Shown piece after piece: positions 37,441-48,227 of a DNA stretch of 64,000 nucleotides. The notes under the pieces were generated by a model, which worked only from the letters and a program-made list of their open reading frames with translations, made no database searches and had not been told where the DNA came from. The first letter of the stretch is position 1. Each line of letters opens with the position of its first letter. The DNA comes from Solen grandis (Eukaryota; Mollusca; Bivalvia; Adapedonta; Solenidae). The stretch spans positions 27,615,480 to 27,679,479 of the forward strand of contig CM037789.1 of the NCBI GenBank assembly GCA_021229015.1, written 5' to 3'. Both the position numbers and the translations under genes were made by a program.

Positions 37441-37660
37441 GGCCTCAGTGGCCGAGTGGTTGATTCATTTATTCCCTCACCGTTGTTGGTTCTAGTCCCG
37501 AACTGTACACTGGATATTTTCTTGCGAGAAAAACTCGAGATTGCTTTCGCTAGGCCTGCGGTGCTACAGAGGGATTCTGTGCACTCCGAAATTGGCGTAT
37601 CTGACTTTGGAGAGAAAACTTTTAAACGAAAATATTGTTGGAAATTGTACGTAAGGTCAT
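37441..37660 (+). repeat. tRNA-derived SINE (family E) in duplicated segment copy 1
   Basis: The head has A-box GTGGCCGAGTGGTTG and B-box GGTTCTAGTCCCG. The body continues through CTCGAGATTGCTTTCGC and GGATTCTGTGCACTCCG. Its twin is at 45502-45723. It differs from family A downstream of the head. Confidence 0.65.
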
Positions 37661-38284
37661 AAAGTAATTTATGAGTTATACAATTATCTAAAAAAAAAAA
37701 TCCCAAAATATTCTTCACCTTATTTTGATGTTCTATTAGTGTGAGACAGGGCGAAAATCTTAGCCTATTTTTTTAGCATTTATCTAAATGACCTTGAAAA
37801 CTTCTTAAAGGCCCGGTCACACCGCAAGAACTTTGTTGGAGCGGTGAAAAAATGTCATCACCGCTCGTTACCGTTCACCAGAAGTTGGCCCCCGTTAAGG
37901 CAACGCCGTATACGCTCGGCCACCGCTTATGGTCCCTCCTACCGCTCCGAAAGTTTTGAGCTGCACAAAATATTGCGAGCGGCAAAGTTCACCACCGCTC
38001 CAACAACGCCCAGTCAAAGTTTGTACCGCTAGACGCAAGTTCGTGGACGCTTGGGTCCGCTAGGCCAACGCAGAAATCTTGAACACTGGACCACCGCTGC
38101 TTCGCCAGCTTTGCCCGGGCGGTGATTAAACGTTGCGCAAACTTTGGTGGAGCGGTTGTAAGCGTTTTACGAGCGGACACGGGATTGCTTGAACGGTGTC
38201 GAGCGTTGAAGCAGCGATCCATTGCGGTGATGAACTTTGGTTTGGCGTTGGTATGGAGATGTCGGAGCGGGACCAGAATTTGGC

Positions 38285-38292
38285 TATAAATA
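38285..38292 (+). promoter_or_regulatory. TATA box of PIF/Harbinger transposase gene remnant, copy 1
   Basis: TATAAATA lies 110 bp before the remnant start codon at 38395 and is kept in the same place in copy 2. It is the only consensus TATA box in the element. Confidence 0.6.
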
Positions 38293-38394
38293 CGGGGAGA
38301 AATGGACCAGGAGCCCATTTGGAATCGAGCTGCCGTTGAGTGCAGACCTCATGTACATCGAATTTGCTCAAAGTTACAGTAAAACTGTACTACC

Positions 38395-38421
38395 ATGGAT
38401 GCTGAGAGACTTGCTATGTAG
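38395..38421 (+). pseudogene. PIF/Harbinger transposase start exon, truncated by a deletion (copy 1)
   Basis: The start codon is in an ideal ACCATGG context and encodes MDAERLAM followed at once by TAG. Compared with copy 2, ten bases (ATTGGTGCAC) are missing after the eighth codon, and this creates the stop. Further single-base losses follow downstream. Assignment as the transposase gene rests on its place and plus orientation opposite a basic-protein gene inside a TAA-flanked element, the two-gene layout known for PIF/Harbinger. No catalytic DDE region is present. Confidence 0.55.
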
Positions 38422-38515
38422 TCCAGCAGCGAATCAGACCTCCTCAGATTGCAACAGTATTTTTTCACAGTTGTTAGATATTTCTTGACACAACCAGTGG
38501 GCCACATATATTTAC

Positions 38516-38606
38516 CTGACTCCATTGGTTCAGCTGCCTGCTCAGTAATGATCTTCTTGGAGGCTTGTCCTTCTCCAGCCTTTCTCTTCTTTTGTCCACG
38601 TGGCAT
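38516..38606 (-). pseudogene. start exon of the second (Myb/SANT-like?) PIF/Harbinger gene, intact in copy 1
   Basis: It begins MPRGQKKRKAGEG, a short strongly basic start that would suit a nuclear DNA-binding protein, runs 30 codons and ends at CAG before GTAAAT on the minus strand, a fair splice donor. PIF/Harbinger elements usually carry a Myb/SANT-type protein gene beside the transposase. The DNA-binding domain would lie in later exons that are absent here, so the naming is inference. The exon faces the transposase remnant, and the missing middle of the parent element would have lain between them. Confidence 0.5.
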
Positions 38607-39000
38607 GATGAACTTCAACTATCGACTTCTATCAAAAATCTATCAGAACTTCTATCAAAGCGATCCGTTCAGTTCCGTAGTCAAAAGCGGTATGCCACTA
38701 AACCAACTTTAAACCCCCGCCGAGCCAACGCCCGCATGCGCAGAACGCCGCTCTATCAACGATCGCGTCACCGCTAAACAAACGCTCGCTACCGCTCGCT
38801 ACCGTTAAGCCAACGCTATAGCAACGTCGGCTTCAGCGGTGCACCGCTAAGGCAACGCCCGTGTTTTCGATTTTTTTTCCCCATTTTGTGCGCGGTGATG
38901 AGCGTTGTCGAAATTCGGTCCCCTCTCCCTACCGTTCAAGGAACGCTCCAACAAAGTTCGGGCGGTGTGACCGGGCCTTAAAAAGTAAAAATTGAAATAA

Positions 39001-39336
39001 AGCTAGACAAATGCACGTACCATGAAATACAGTTGGCCAAATGAATAGTGACATATAGCTAGACAAATGCACGTACCATGAAATACAGTTGGCCAAATGA
39101 ATAGTGACATATAGCTAGCCAAATGCACGTACCATGAAATACAGTTGGCCAAATGAGTAGTGACATATAGCTAGCCAAATGCACGAACCATGCAATACAG
39201 TTGGCCAAATGAATAGTGACATATAGTTAGCCAAATGCACGTACCATGAAATACAGTTGGCCAAATGAATAGTGACATATAGCTAGCCAAATGCACGTAC
39301 CATGAAATTCAGTTGGCCAAATGAGTAATGAAATAA
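39001..39336. repeat. 56-bp minisatellite, six units
   Basis: Units start at 39001, 39057, 39113, 39169, 39225 and 39281, all exactly 56 bp. They share GCACGTACCATGAAATACAG and TTGGCCAAATGA. The array begins 20 bp beyond the right flank of the Harbinger element of copy 1. There are no spacers of variable sequence, so it is not CRISPR-like. Confidence 0.97.
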
Positions 39337-40668
39337 AGCTAGAAAAAATTTTTGTTTTTAAAAATGTAAATACAAGGGTAATCAGTAGCAGTCCTTGCGT
39401 ACGGGCGTACAAATCGGTCTTAATATTTTCAAGCAACTACTTATTAAACCCGAATTGCAGACATATAAATTGGAGACTTGATTTGGATACGGCCAATTTA
39501 ATATATTTCCGACTCATTAATTTCATAAACCTGGGCAATTATTCATACAATATGTTTTCGTCCACTTCATTAAGTGATAAGTTTATCGCCAACAGGGAAT
39601 GTCTACTCTACATAAGTGAACAATGCATTCGTGGGCTACCAAGAAATGTTGAGTGACCATATTACGGATACATTCAATGGAAGTTAGTGTCCGCTTGACG
39701 AAGACGTCATTACAGGATCTTAGGTTGCTCGGACGACGATTCGTTAATTGGGAATTGAGGTCACATGGTGCCTTCTTGTACTCCCAAATTAAGGCTAACA
39801 CAAACACCATCATTTGTGCCTATGGTGATTTCGGTTAACGTCTAAAAATGACTATGGCTAGCACTATGTAGTGAAATTAGTTAACGGCAGGGTGATTTTA
39901 TCTAGTGAATAAACATATGCTGCAAACTGATATCCTTTATTTCCTATTCAATTACTAATACAAAGACAGCAAGAAATTTAGTCCAACACGGAAGAAAAGA
40001 AAAACAGTAAGTTTATCACTAAACAATACTGAAGGGTTTATGTGTAACTATAAAAAAACTTCCATTAGATGAACAATTACATTTGGATGTTGAAGGACAT
40101 GTTAATGGTATGGCATAATTGCTTGAGCTAGATAGGCAATATATAGTCGCTTGGTTTTGTGTCAAGATTATTGGAGACTCCAAAACGTTTGTAGATTGAA
40201 GAAGAATGTGGAGACATTTTGAAGTAACGACATCATCCGCACATTATAAAGCATTTGTGGAAAAAGGGGTTTTCCATTCAAACGTGCGTCACCGAGACGT
40301 TTCAAAATTAGATGAAAACGTCAGAATCCTTACAGTATAATTATCTTACACAGGAAATAGATATTCCCTCAATTTGAATTTGACCCTACCCGTGTCAACA
40401 GTTGATGTTAAGCAGTCATATTCCTCGATTCATGTGAAATGTTACTTCGTGGAATGGTTAAAAATGTAATCAACAAGCATAACTGGTGGTTGGCATTTTA
40501 ATAAGGGTTTGCATTTTTTTTTCTCATCTGAATGGTGCATTTTCCTTTTCTTTGGCTGTAGAATTTCACATGAGATTGTTATAAAAAAAAAAAATTTCAG
40601 CAAAAACAATAATATATATGTACATTTTTCAGGGGCAAATAATTCATTAAACAATTAACATTTAAAGT
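39337..40668. other. gene-free stretch
   Basis: The 111-codon plus frame (39321-39656) starts in the minisatellite edge and matches no family. The overlapping 76-codon minus frame is its shadow. No gene assigned. Confidence 0.45.
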
Positions 40669-41080
40669 TGGGGGCTAAAACGAGACCATTTTTTGTTATC
40701 CGGGTACCCGTCATACTATTTCCTGCGGGTTCCCGTGCAGATGCAGTTATTGCATAAATAATGTTACCGTCTGTAACTACTAATCATAGAAGTCGTTGCT
40801 TTTAATGCATTTCAAATAACGATACGGACTTTGTACACCCTAATAGATCTACGTCTATTTTTTCAACAGAGTGTAGAATTATATTAAAGGGTATATATGT
40901 TATGATGTGGGAAATTTCATGATTATCGAATACATTGTATTATCATGTGTATATATGTTATAAAGGAAAGAAGTACACAGGATAGCATTATAGAAAAGTC
41001 CGGTAATGGGTAACGGGTAGCAAGTTTACCTGAAATTTTCTACCCGACACACGGGTATCGGGATATTCGTTTCAGTCCCA
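40669..41080. mobile_element. hAT-type MITE, diverged copy
   Basis: The ends read GGGGGCTAAAACGAG and CGTTTCAGTCCC, with CCGGGTACCCG close to the left end. These match the ends of the better-kept MITE at 56871-57276, and internal phrases (GGACTTTGTAC) also match, but in reverse orientation. Flanks TTTAAAGT and ATAAAGGT agree at only five of eight bases. No ORF. Confidence 0.6.
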
Positions 41081-43300
41081 ATAAAGGTCATTCTTTAACG
41101 AGTGATTTTGTTTGTGAATTAATGATCGTTTTACCAGGATATCAGATCACTTTCGTTTCTACGACGGGACAAATGTTTGAACATCGGGGTCAATCTCAAG
41201 CCAATTAATTACTTTAATAATCAAATAGAGGAACAAAAACCATTCATACTGGTTTTGATTTTATATTAAACATATAATTGCGTCAGATGATAATGCAGTT
41301 TAAAAACTAAGTTTCTGGGTGTTCCATTTCCGACTTTCTTGAATGATCATTTTGTAGGCCAGTTTAACAATGTGTCGCGATGAAACATATGAAATGGACA
41401 AAAGACATCATTATAATTTCCCAAGGAGAGCTTTCTATACTACTTTAATCACCAATGTTGAGTTCTATGACAATTCTACTGAAATATATTGAACTTGTTG
41501 TCTTCCATTTACTCAAACGGCTTATTCTGAAAATACAAGTCACTATAATTCTGCTGAATAAGTTTGATATGTCAATGATAACGTGAAATATCATTTTAAA
41601 AAGATAAACGGGATTAAAGGTGGTAGATACTACCAGATAGGGAAGATGATGCAAGTCATACTGCACAAGAGGTTATACTACTGAAAATGAACTTAAAGAA
41701 GAAAACGGCTTACACAAGAAGCATTTACAGTGCAAGTCTTTGTCAAAGCAGATTTAACCCAGAAAAAAACCCTGCAAAATCGACTCCAGGTCGTGGAAAT
41801 GTTAAATCATATACATTGTATTTGAAACGCAAAACGATGTTATTTCTAATTTTTAGTATTAAAAGAGACATACATGTATATAAGAAATATTATTTCATTA
41901 TTACATAACACAATGGATTCATTACAAAATTGGCAAAAAGTAAATAATTCTCCATTTCGCCAATTTTGTCCTTCACGCGAAATTGATTCTATTTCGATCT
42001 TGCATGAAACCTCCCATCTCCCAACTTTCTATTACTAATAACACAAGAAAGATTAGCGTCGCCGAGAGACTTTACCACACAATGCAAAAAGAGGCTTTAT
42101 ATAATTTCCCCCAAAATAACTTTTAACAAAATATTTCAAAATACATTTATTTTTATGTGTCATTTTCGAATCCTTACACTAATGCTACTTGTATAAGAAC
42201 TTAATAAAAAAAAAGTTCTATAAAACGTTTATTTTATCAACTGAAGATATACTTTTGCAGTACAGCCCAAAACACAGAATATTCTTAAAATATATCTTAA
42301 TTAGCCTAAAATGTCTATTTTGACACAAAAAGACAACGTACGTTAGCAGGTGTACGACCCAATTCCAATCCGTCGATAAACAGATACGTGAAAGTTAGTG
42401 CATTTATTTTTATAGCTGAAGGGACTAATTATTTTTTTATTTCCACAACTCTTTTGTCTTCATTCAAACAAGCAAACCAACAAATAATTTTCCACTGAAA
42501 TATGATTTTAGTATCAGCAGTACTCAAACAATAAATTATGTAAATAAAATCCATAGACTGTGTGTGTCCAATATCCCGACACGCAAAAAAGCATTAAAGC
42601 ATAAAATATCAATATTTTCGAAATAAAGGAATATGCACATATTATTGGCCATTCAATACACAACTATGCATGGCACCCATAACAATTGTCGGACAGAAAT
42701 ATAATATTCATTTTAACTGAGGCTCCAGTGCATATTTTTTTTACAAGAGAGTATATAAAAAATTATCCTTTTATATGTCTACGATATAGAAATGCTCATT
42801 TGTATCTAGCCTTGTCACATCAAATCAAATCAGTGTGTCAACACATTGTCAATCATTGAGAATAATTACTTCATCGTCTGATTACAGTAGTGACGCACTT
42901 TACTAATAAATCCTTTGAGTCAGGGCTGACAGAGGATTGCAAAAAAAATAATAACAACACAGTATGTAATTTAACGCAAATGCCTGATAAACGAAATATA
43001 GAGTTTTGCTGATCTGCAGAAAAAAAAGAAGAGAAAGAAATGATTTCGATCCCCTCTATTAAAATTTAGATCAAATTATTCCATAATTTTTAACAAACGC
43101 AATTTCTTGTAAAAAAAATCCTTAATTTTAAGGTGTAAAAAAGATATCCTATTTGAATTAAAATCGTTTTTTAACCTTGTGAAATTGCTTTGTTGGAGTC
43201 ATATTCAGGGAAAATCTTTAACTGATTTTTATGCACTGTACTTTTATATTTTGAATCCAGACCTTGCTGTACAACTGGATGGACACTAAAAATGTGTTGT
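41081..43300. other. gene-free AT-rich stretch
   Basis: No gene or repeat family recognised in 2.2 kb. Confidence 0.5.
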
Positions 43301-43430
43301 TGTTGTTGTTGTTATTATCACTGATGAAACAGAAAGCATTTTGGTGTTGTTTTGTACATCATCATCTGATGATCATCATCATCACCATTGTCGTAGACAT
43401 AATCATCATCATCATCATGGTTGTCGTCGT
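43301..43430. repeat. (GTT)n and (ATC)n simple repeats
   Basis: TTG triplets lie at about 43297-43317 and an ATC/GTC-rich tract at 43359-43435. The 65-codon frame over it encodes runs of Leu and Ile. Confidence 0.85.
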
Positions 43431-43435
43431 TGTCT

Positions 43436-44320
43436 TTTGCAAAACGGATATATACATGTAGACGTTTGAAATTTAGCATCAAAATATTGACATATAAAAG
43501 GTCCTCAGAAGTAATATGCAGATTTATTTTTCAATGTTATATTGTTGTGGTTTTCAGTTTTAGGGCATGTCGACACAATGGAACCCCTCTGAATCGAGGC
43601 TCAAATAACCTTGTGTGAGTGTATTATACATAATATTAGTGAAAATACTACGGTATACTATAGAGCGTTTATACCAAAGTGCATGCTGTGTGCTTATCAC
43701 ATTCAGTTAGGCTGCGTTTACAACACGTAGAACTTATATGGCGCGGCCTACATGCATAATCCACACTTTATATAAGTTTAGTAAATATCGAACATTAAAG
43801 TTGGTTGATGGTATATTACAGTTATGCATAACGCATTTATATATATAGTACACATCACACTTGGCTGGTCTGCAGTAAAGTTGAGTTAACACCATAGTGC
43901 GTTACAACGCATCTACGTGTGCATAAGTTTTTCCCTAATCCTAAGGAAATGCATTCTGAACGGGAAATGAAAGGCGGGTACATCAGTAACCACATTCTAG
44001 ATTTTAACATCGGACATGTAACCGCATGACCAGTCCTGCCTCTTTTAAGGTTTATTGTTCTTAAAGCGATTCTTGTGTCTTTATTGACCTTTTTGAACAG
44101 CACAGGCTTATCAAAATACGTCTGTTACATTCCTCCAAACTGACACGAACGTTTACCCTGCATTTCTTTTCTCTTATCAGTATATTTCAGTAACTGCTGA
44201 AATGAGGCAAATGTTCAGAGGGGATAAATGTCAAGGAAAGTCCAATTTCAAATATAACATCTTAACCAAGTTGGCAGCTCCACATTGTATACCAAACCTC
44301 TTCCTTCCCGTTCGACGTGA
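43436..44320. other. gene-free stretch
   Basis: Nothing recognised up to the left edge of the second duplicated segment. Confidence 0.45.
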
Positions 44321-45501
44321 AATAGTGTATTAAAAATTGATTAGAAAGTGGGACGATATCTGCGGAGAAACACCGGGAATTCTGAAGACGACCAGAAAAT
44401 GCAATAACGATACGTCTTTAAAAAGTAGAATTTACAAATAAAATCAGACAAAGTATCACATCTAAGTACACATGAGGGATGTTTCGTTTGTCCTGTGTGA
44501 AGGGATTTCATTACAGCATGTAGATTGCCTGTTTGATTTAATTAATTAACTTATTTGTCGCTTTCTTTTGCGCCGTTTTGAAATGTTAGAGTAAAATAGT
44601 GTTGCATTCAATCAAATCGCGGAGTTTTAATTAACTGATGAGCTGTGTTAACCTGCTAATGAAACATGCTATTAAAGAACAAAGTGACCACAAATGAAGC
44701 TGTAAACGGAAACCTTAATTTGAAGTAATGTATCGATAATTTCAAGTCACTTCCAACTAGATTAAGTGGAGCGGAAATATTTTATGTTAACAACAAACAG
44801 AAGTTTTGGCCTCACACTGTTGACTTACTTTCTTTTCATCATCATCATCATCATCATCACATCATCATCATCTTCTTCTTCTGCTTTGTCTTCTTCTTCT
44901 TCTTCCTCTGCTTCTTCTTCTTTGGAAAGGCATTCTAGCTAGTTTGTTGTACATTGGTGGTTCTACACGGTGTTTCTTTTCTTCGGAGTCATCCTTAACA
45001 ATATAATTTCTTGGACGACTATTATACTGCCGCCGGACAGTCAAAATAAAACTACCGATACATCTTATTCTTTTTCATGGATATACGGAAGTAAGCAGCA
45101 CTTTAAATAAATGCGAAGAATATTATTTTCTTTCTTTCTTTCTTTCTTTCTTTATTTATTTATTTATTTATTTATTTCTCATCTTAAAGTGACATGGTAT
45201 CGTTCTGTAATAAATTACTGACTGATAGATAGTTAACCCAAACAAATAAGTAAATAATATTGCCTTTTTTATTTTATTAATTTGTTTGTTGCTTTTGTTT
45301 TCTTTTTTCTTTTCTTTTTTTTATCTAAAATGCATTAAATTGTTAGGAAATACATGAATGCAATAGCAAGAGGGGCAACTATTGTACCTAAAACCTAAAG
45401 GGCAATCGAGAGGGATCAGCATGCAGGCCATATGGTAGAGTAGTAGAGAAAAAATAGTGTGTTACTGAAGAGCTTATAACTGTATGATTTAGACAGGGAG
45501 G

Positions 45502-45723
45502 CCTCAGTGGCCGAGCAGTTGATTCATTTATTCCCTCACCGTTGTTGGTTCTAGTCCCGAACTGTACACTGGATATTTTTCTTGCGAGAAAAACTCGAGA
45601 TTGCTTTCGCTAGGCCTGCGGTGCTACAGAGGGATTCTGTGCACTCCGAAATTGGCGAATCTGACTTTGGAGAGAAAACTTTTAAACGAAAATATTGTTG
45701 GAAATTGTACGTAAGGTCATAAA
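45502..45723 (+). repeat. tRNA-derived SINE (family E) in duplicated segment copy 2
   Basis: Twin of the element at 37441-37660. The A-box has drifted to GTGGCCGAGCAGTTG, while the B-box is unchanged. Confidence 0.65.
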
Positions 45724-46382
45724 GTAATTTATGAGTTATACAATTATCTAAAAAAAAATCCCAAAATATTCTTCACCTTATTTTGATGTTCTGTTAGTGT
45801 GAGACAGGGTGAAAATCTTAGCCTATTTTTTTAGCATTTATCTAAATGACCTTGAAAACTTCTTAAAGGCCCGGTCACACCGCAAGAACTTTGCTGGAGC
45901 GTTTCTGGAGCAACATGAAAAAATTTCATCACCGCTCGTTACCGTTCACCAGAAGTTGGCCCCCGTTAAGGCAACGCCGTATACGCTCGGCCACCGCTTA
46001 TGGTCCCTCCTACCGCTCCGAAAGTTTTGAGCTGCACAAAATATTGCAAGCGGTGAGGAGCGGGCAATTTTCCGCTCCGGCAAAGTTCACCACCGCTCCA
46101 ACAACGCCCAGTCAAAGTTTGTACCGCTAGACGCAAGTTCGTGGACGCTTGGGTCCGCTAGGCCAACGCAGAAATCTTGAACACAGGACCACCGCTGCTT
46201 CGCCAGCTTTGCCCGGGCGGTGATTAAACGTTGCACAAACTTTGGTGGAGCGGTTGTAAGCGTTTTACGAGCGGACACGGGATTGCTTGAACGGTGTCGA
46301 GCGTTGAAGCAGCGATCCATTGCGGTGATGAACTTTGGTTTGGCGTTGGTATGGAGATGTCGGAGCGGGACCAGAATTTGGC

Positions 46383-46390
46383 TATAAATA
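46383..46390 (+). promoter_or_regulatory. TATA box of PIF/Harbinger transposase gene remnant, copy 2
   Basis: TATAAATA, 110 bp upstream of the start codon at 46493, as in copy 1. Confidence 0.6.
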
Positions 46391-46492
46391 CGGGGAGAAA
46401 TGGACCAGGAGCCCATTTGGAATCGAGCTGCCGTTGAGTGCAGACCTCATGTACATCGAATTTGCTCAAAGTTTCAGTAAAACTGTACTACC

Positions 46493-46570
46493 ATGGATGC
46501 TGAGAGACTTGCTATGATTGGTGCACTAGTCCAGCAGCAGAATCAGGACCTCCTCAGATTGCAACAGTAT
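46493..46570 (+). pseudogene. PIF/Harbinger transposase start exon, open in copy 2
   Basis: ACCATGG starts a frame reading MDAERLAMIGALVQQQ followed by NQDLLRLQQ. The Leu/Gln-rich helical start fits what I recall of PIF/Harbinger transposases. Beyond about 46570 the frame passes into the reverse strand of the opposing gene, so the later codons (to 46717) are not believable protein. The catalytic domain is absent. Copy 1 has a stop after codon 8, so this copy shows the ancestral reading. Confidence 0.55.
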
Positions 46571-46625
46571 TTTTTCACAGTTGTTAAATATTTCTTGACA
46601 CAATCAGTGGGCCACATATATTTAC

Positions 46626-46716
46626 CTGACTCCATTGGTTCAGCTGCCTGCTCAGTAATGATCTTCTTGGAGGCTGCTCCTTCTCCAGCCTTTCTCTTCT
46701 TTTGTCCACTGGCATG
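46626..46716 (-). pseudogene. start exon of the second PIF/Harbinger gene, frameshifted in copy 2
   Basis: Same exon as 38516-38606, but one base is missing right after the start (CCACGTGG in copy 1, CCACTGG here). The ATG at the matching site therefore leads into another frame. The downstream residues GQKKRKAGEG are still readable in the old frame. The damage pattern is the opposite of copy 1. Confidence 0.5.
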
Positions 46717-47095
46717 ATGAACTTCAATATCGACTTCTATCAAAAATCTATCAGAACTTCTATCAAAGCGATCCGTTCAGCTCCGTAGTCAAAAGCGGTA
46801 TGCCACTAAACCAACTTTAAACCCCCGCCGAGCCAACGCCCGCATGCGCAGAACGCCGCTCTATCAACGCTCGCGGCACCGCTAAACCAACGCTCGCTAC
46901 CGCTCGCTACCGTTAAGCCAACGCTATAGCAACGCCGGCTTCAGCGGTGCACCGCTAAGGCAACGCCTGTGTTTTCGATGTTTTTCCCATTTTGTGCGCG
47001 GTGACGAGCGTTGTCGAAATTCGGTCCCCTCTCCATACCGATCAAGGAACGCTCCAACAAAGTTCGGGCGGTGTGACCGAGCCTTAAAGGCCTTA

Positions 47096-47496
47096 AATAG
47101 TGTATTAAAACTTGATTAGGAAGTGGGACGATATCTGCGGAGAAACACCGGGAATTCTGTAGACGACCAGAAATTGCAATAACGCTACGTCTTTAAAAAG
47201 TAAAATATACAAATAAAATCAGATCAAGTATCACCTCTAAGTATTCATGAGGGGTGTTTCGGTTGTCCTGTGTGAAGGAAGTTCCTTGCAGCATGTATAT
47301 TGCCTGTTTGATTTGATCAATAAACTTATTTGTCGCTTTCTTTGGCGCCGATTAAAATATTGTTGCATTCAATCAAATCGCGGAGTTTTAACTGGTGAGC
47401 CGTGTTAACCTGCTAACGAAACATGCCATTAAAGAGCAAAGTGACCACAAATTAGTAATGCATCGATAACTTCAAATCACTTCCAACTAGATTAAG
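47096..47496. repeat. duplicated segment, copy 3 (left 400 bp only)
   Basis: Matches 44321-44764 with more changes and several small deletions, starting eight bases after the Harbinger target-site duplication of copy 2. It ends abruptly at CCAACTAGATTAAG, where a retroposon-like tail begins. Copies 2 and 3 thus stand head to tail. Confidence 0.88.
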
Positions 47497-47499
47497 TTT

Positions 47500-47660
47500 T
47501 TGAACAGAACAGAATAGCACTTTATTTCATCCCAGGTATACATGAAGTAATACAGCATGGTGAACAGTATAATACAATCTTATAAATATGAGTTGATTCC
47601 GGTCTGATGAACAGTTTTAACCCAAACTAATACCTTATATATTTCACAAGAGATGACAAA
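47500..47660 (-). mobile_element. probable 3' end of a non-LTR retrotransposon or its SINE
   Basis: On the minus strand the sequence ends GAAATAAAGTGCTATTCTG followed by TTCTG repeats, with an AATAAA signal and CATGTATACCTGGGATG before it. Some invertebrate LINE families end in such short tandem motifs. A related copy lies at 51171-51330. No reverse-transcriptase ORF is present. Confidence 0.4.
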
Positions 47661-47695
47661 AAACGTGTACAATGTGTTATATAAAATGCAGTAGA

Positions 47696-47716
47696 GGGGG
47701 GTGGGGGTGGGGGTGG
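47696..47716 (+). other. G-rich tract with G-quadruplex potential
   Basis: Four runs of two to six G separated by single T. Similar to 1005-1029. Confidence 0.5.
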
Positions 47717-47769
47717 AGCAATACAAATATATATTAAATATGAAATATATTTATCACTGACTGCAAAAA

Positions 47770-47798
47770 AGTAAATGTATGTATGTATGTATGTATGA
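47770..47798. repeat. (GTAT)n microsatellite
   Basis: About six tandem GTAT tetramers. Confidence 0.85.
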
Positions 47799-48127
47799 TG
47801 ATAATCATAATGGCCACAGATCAGATATATTAGTAAATATATTTTGAATTTGAGTTATATAATAACATTTAAGATGAATGGAATTCACTCAGTATCACGC
47901 GAAATACATGAAAATACCTAGATATCTTATATAAATCATGTTATTAACAGAAAGGCAATTACATATATATCATTAGACAAGAAATACTTAAGGTTGTTAA
48001 TTAATGGTAAGGTACAACATTAGGAGTCCTACTTCTACAAATCATTATTAATAATATCAAAACAGATTAAAAAACAACAAACAAATAAACATAAAATACA
48101 ATAAGAAGGTAAAACTAAAACATGTTT

Positions 48128-48227
48128 NNNNNNNNNNNNNNNNNNNNNNNNNNNNNNNNNNNNNNNNNNNNNNNNNNNNNNNNNNNNNNNNNNNNNNNNN
48201 NNNNNNNNNNNNNNNNNNNNNNNNNNN
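48128..48227. other. assembly gap (100 N)
   Basis: Exactly 100 N, a second gap of unknown true size, 630 bp beyond duplicated segment copy 3. Confidence 1.

Larger units (their letters stand above)
37809..38977. mobile_element. non-autonomous PIF/Harbinger-type transposon, copy 1
   Basis: The terminal inverted repeats begin AGGCCCGGTCACACCGC and match over about 34 bp with two mismatches. They are flanked by TAA on both sides (37806-37808, 38978-38980), the 3-bp TWA target typical of PIF/Harbinger. The 1169-bp body is much richer in GC than its surroundings and full of CCGCT/AGCGG subterminal repeats. The centre keeps a TATA box and the start exons of two converging genes. The transposase catalytic part is missing, so the element cannot move unaided. 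Confidence 0.85.
36355..38980. repeat. duplicated segment, copy 1 (2.6 kb)
   Basis: Collinear with 44463-47087 at an offset of about 8.1 kb. It contains, in order: a unique-looking flank with a (CAT)n/(CTT)n tract (36728-36800), a (TTTC)(TTTA)n run (37028-37117) that is longer than in copy 2, a tRNA-headed SINE (37441) and a PIF/Harbinger derivative (37809). The copies differ by scattered substitutions, a few small indels and microsatellite length. After 38980 the flanks diverge completely. Confidence 0.93.
45867..47084. mobile_element. non-autonomous PIF/Harbinger-type transposon, copy 2
   Basis: Same family and insertion point as 37809-38977, flanked by TAA at 45864-45866 and 47085-47087. 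It is 1218 bp long. Extra length relative to copy 1 comes from short insertions near the left end (around 45902 and 46050) and from ten bases in the transposase start exon that copy 1 has lost. One terminal-repeat base is changed near the right end (ACCGAGCCT). The shared insertion point shows that the element was present before the segment duplicated. Confidence 0.85.
44321..47087. repeat. duplicated segment, copy 2 (most complete)
   Basis: 44463-47087 matches copy 1. The first 140 bp (44321-44462) have no partner in copy 1 because of the gap, but do match copy 3 (47096 onward). It contains the (CAT)n tract (44838-44886), a shorter TTTC/TTTA tract (45129-45178), a SINE head (45502) and a PIF/Harbinger derivative (45867). 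Confidence 0.93.

Noticed and set aside
37329..37718. 129-codon minus-strand ORF
   Set aside because: It crosses the antisense of a tRNA-headed SINE in a duplicated segment, and the equivalent frame in the second copy is not kept.
37989..38371. 109- and 81-codon minus ORFs in the Harbinger derivative (and twins at 46087-46469)
   Set aside because: They lie upstream of and antisense to the transposase start exon, in GC-rich subterminal repeats. Kept open by composition; no transposase-like residues.
39001..39336. CRISPR-like array
   Set aside because: Whole 56-bp units repeat with no variable spacers. It is a eukaryotic minisatellite.
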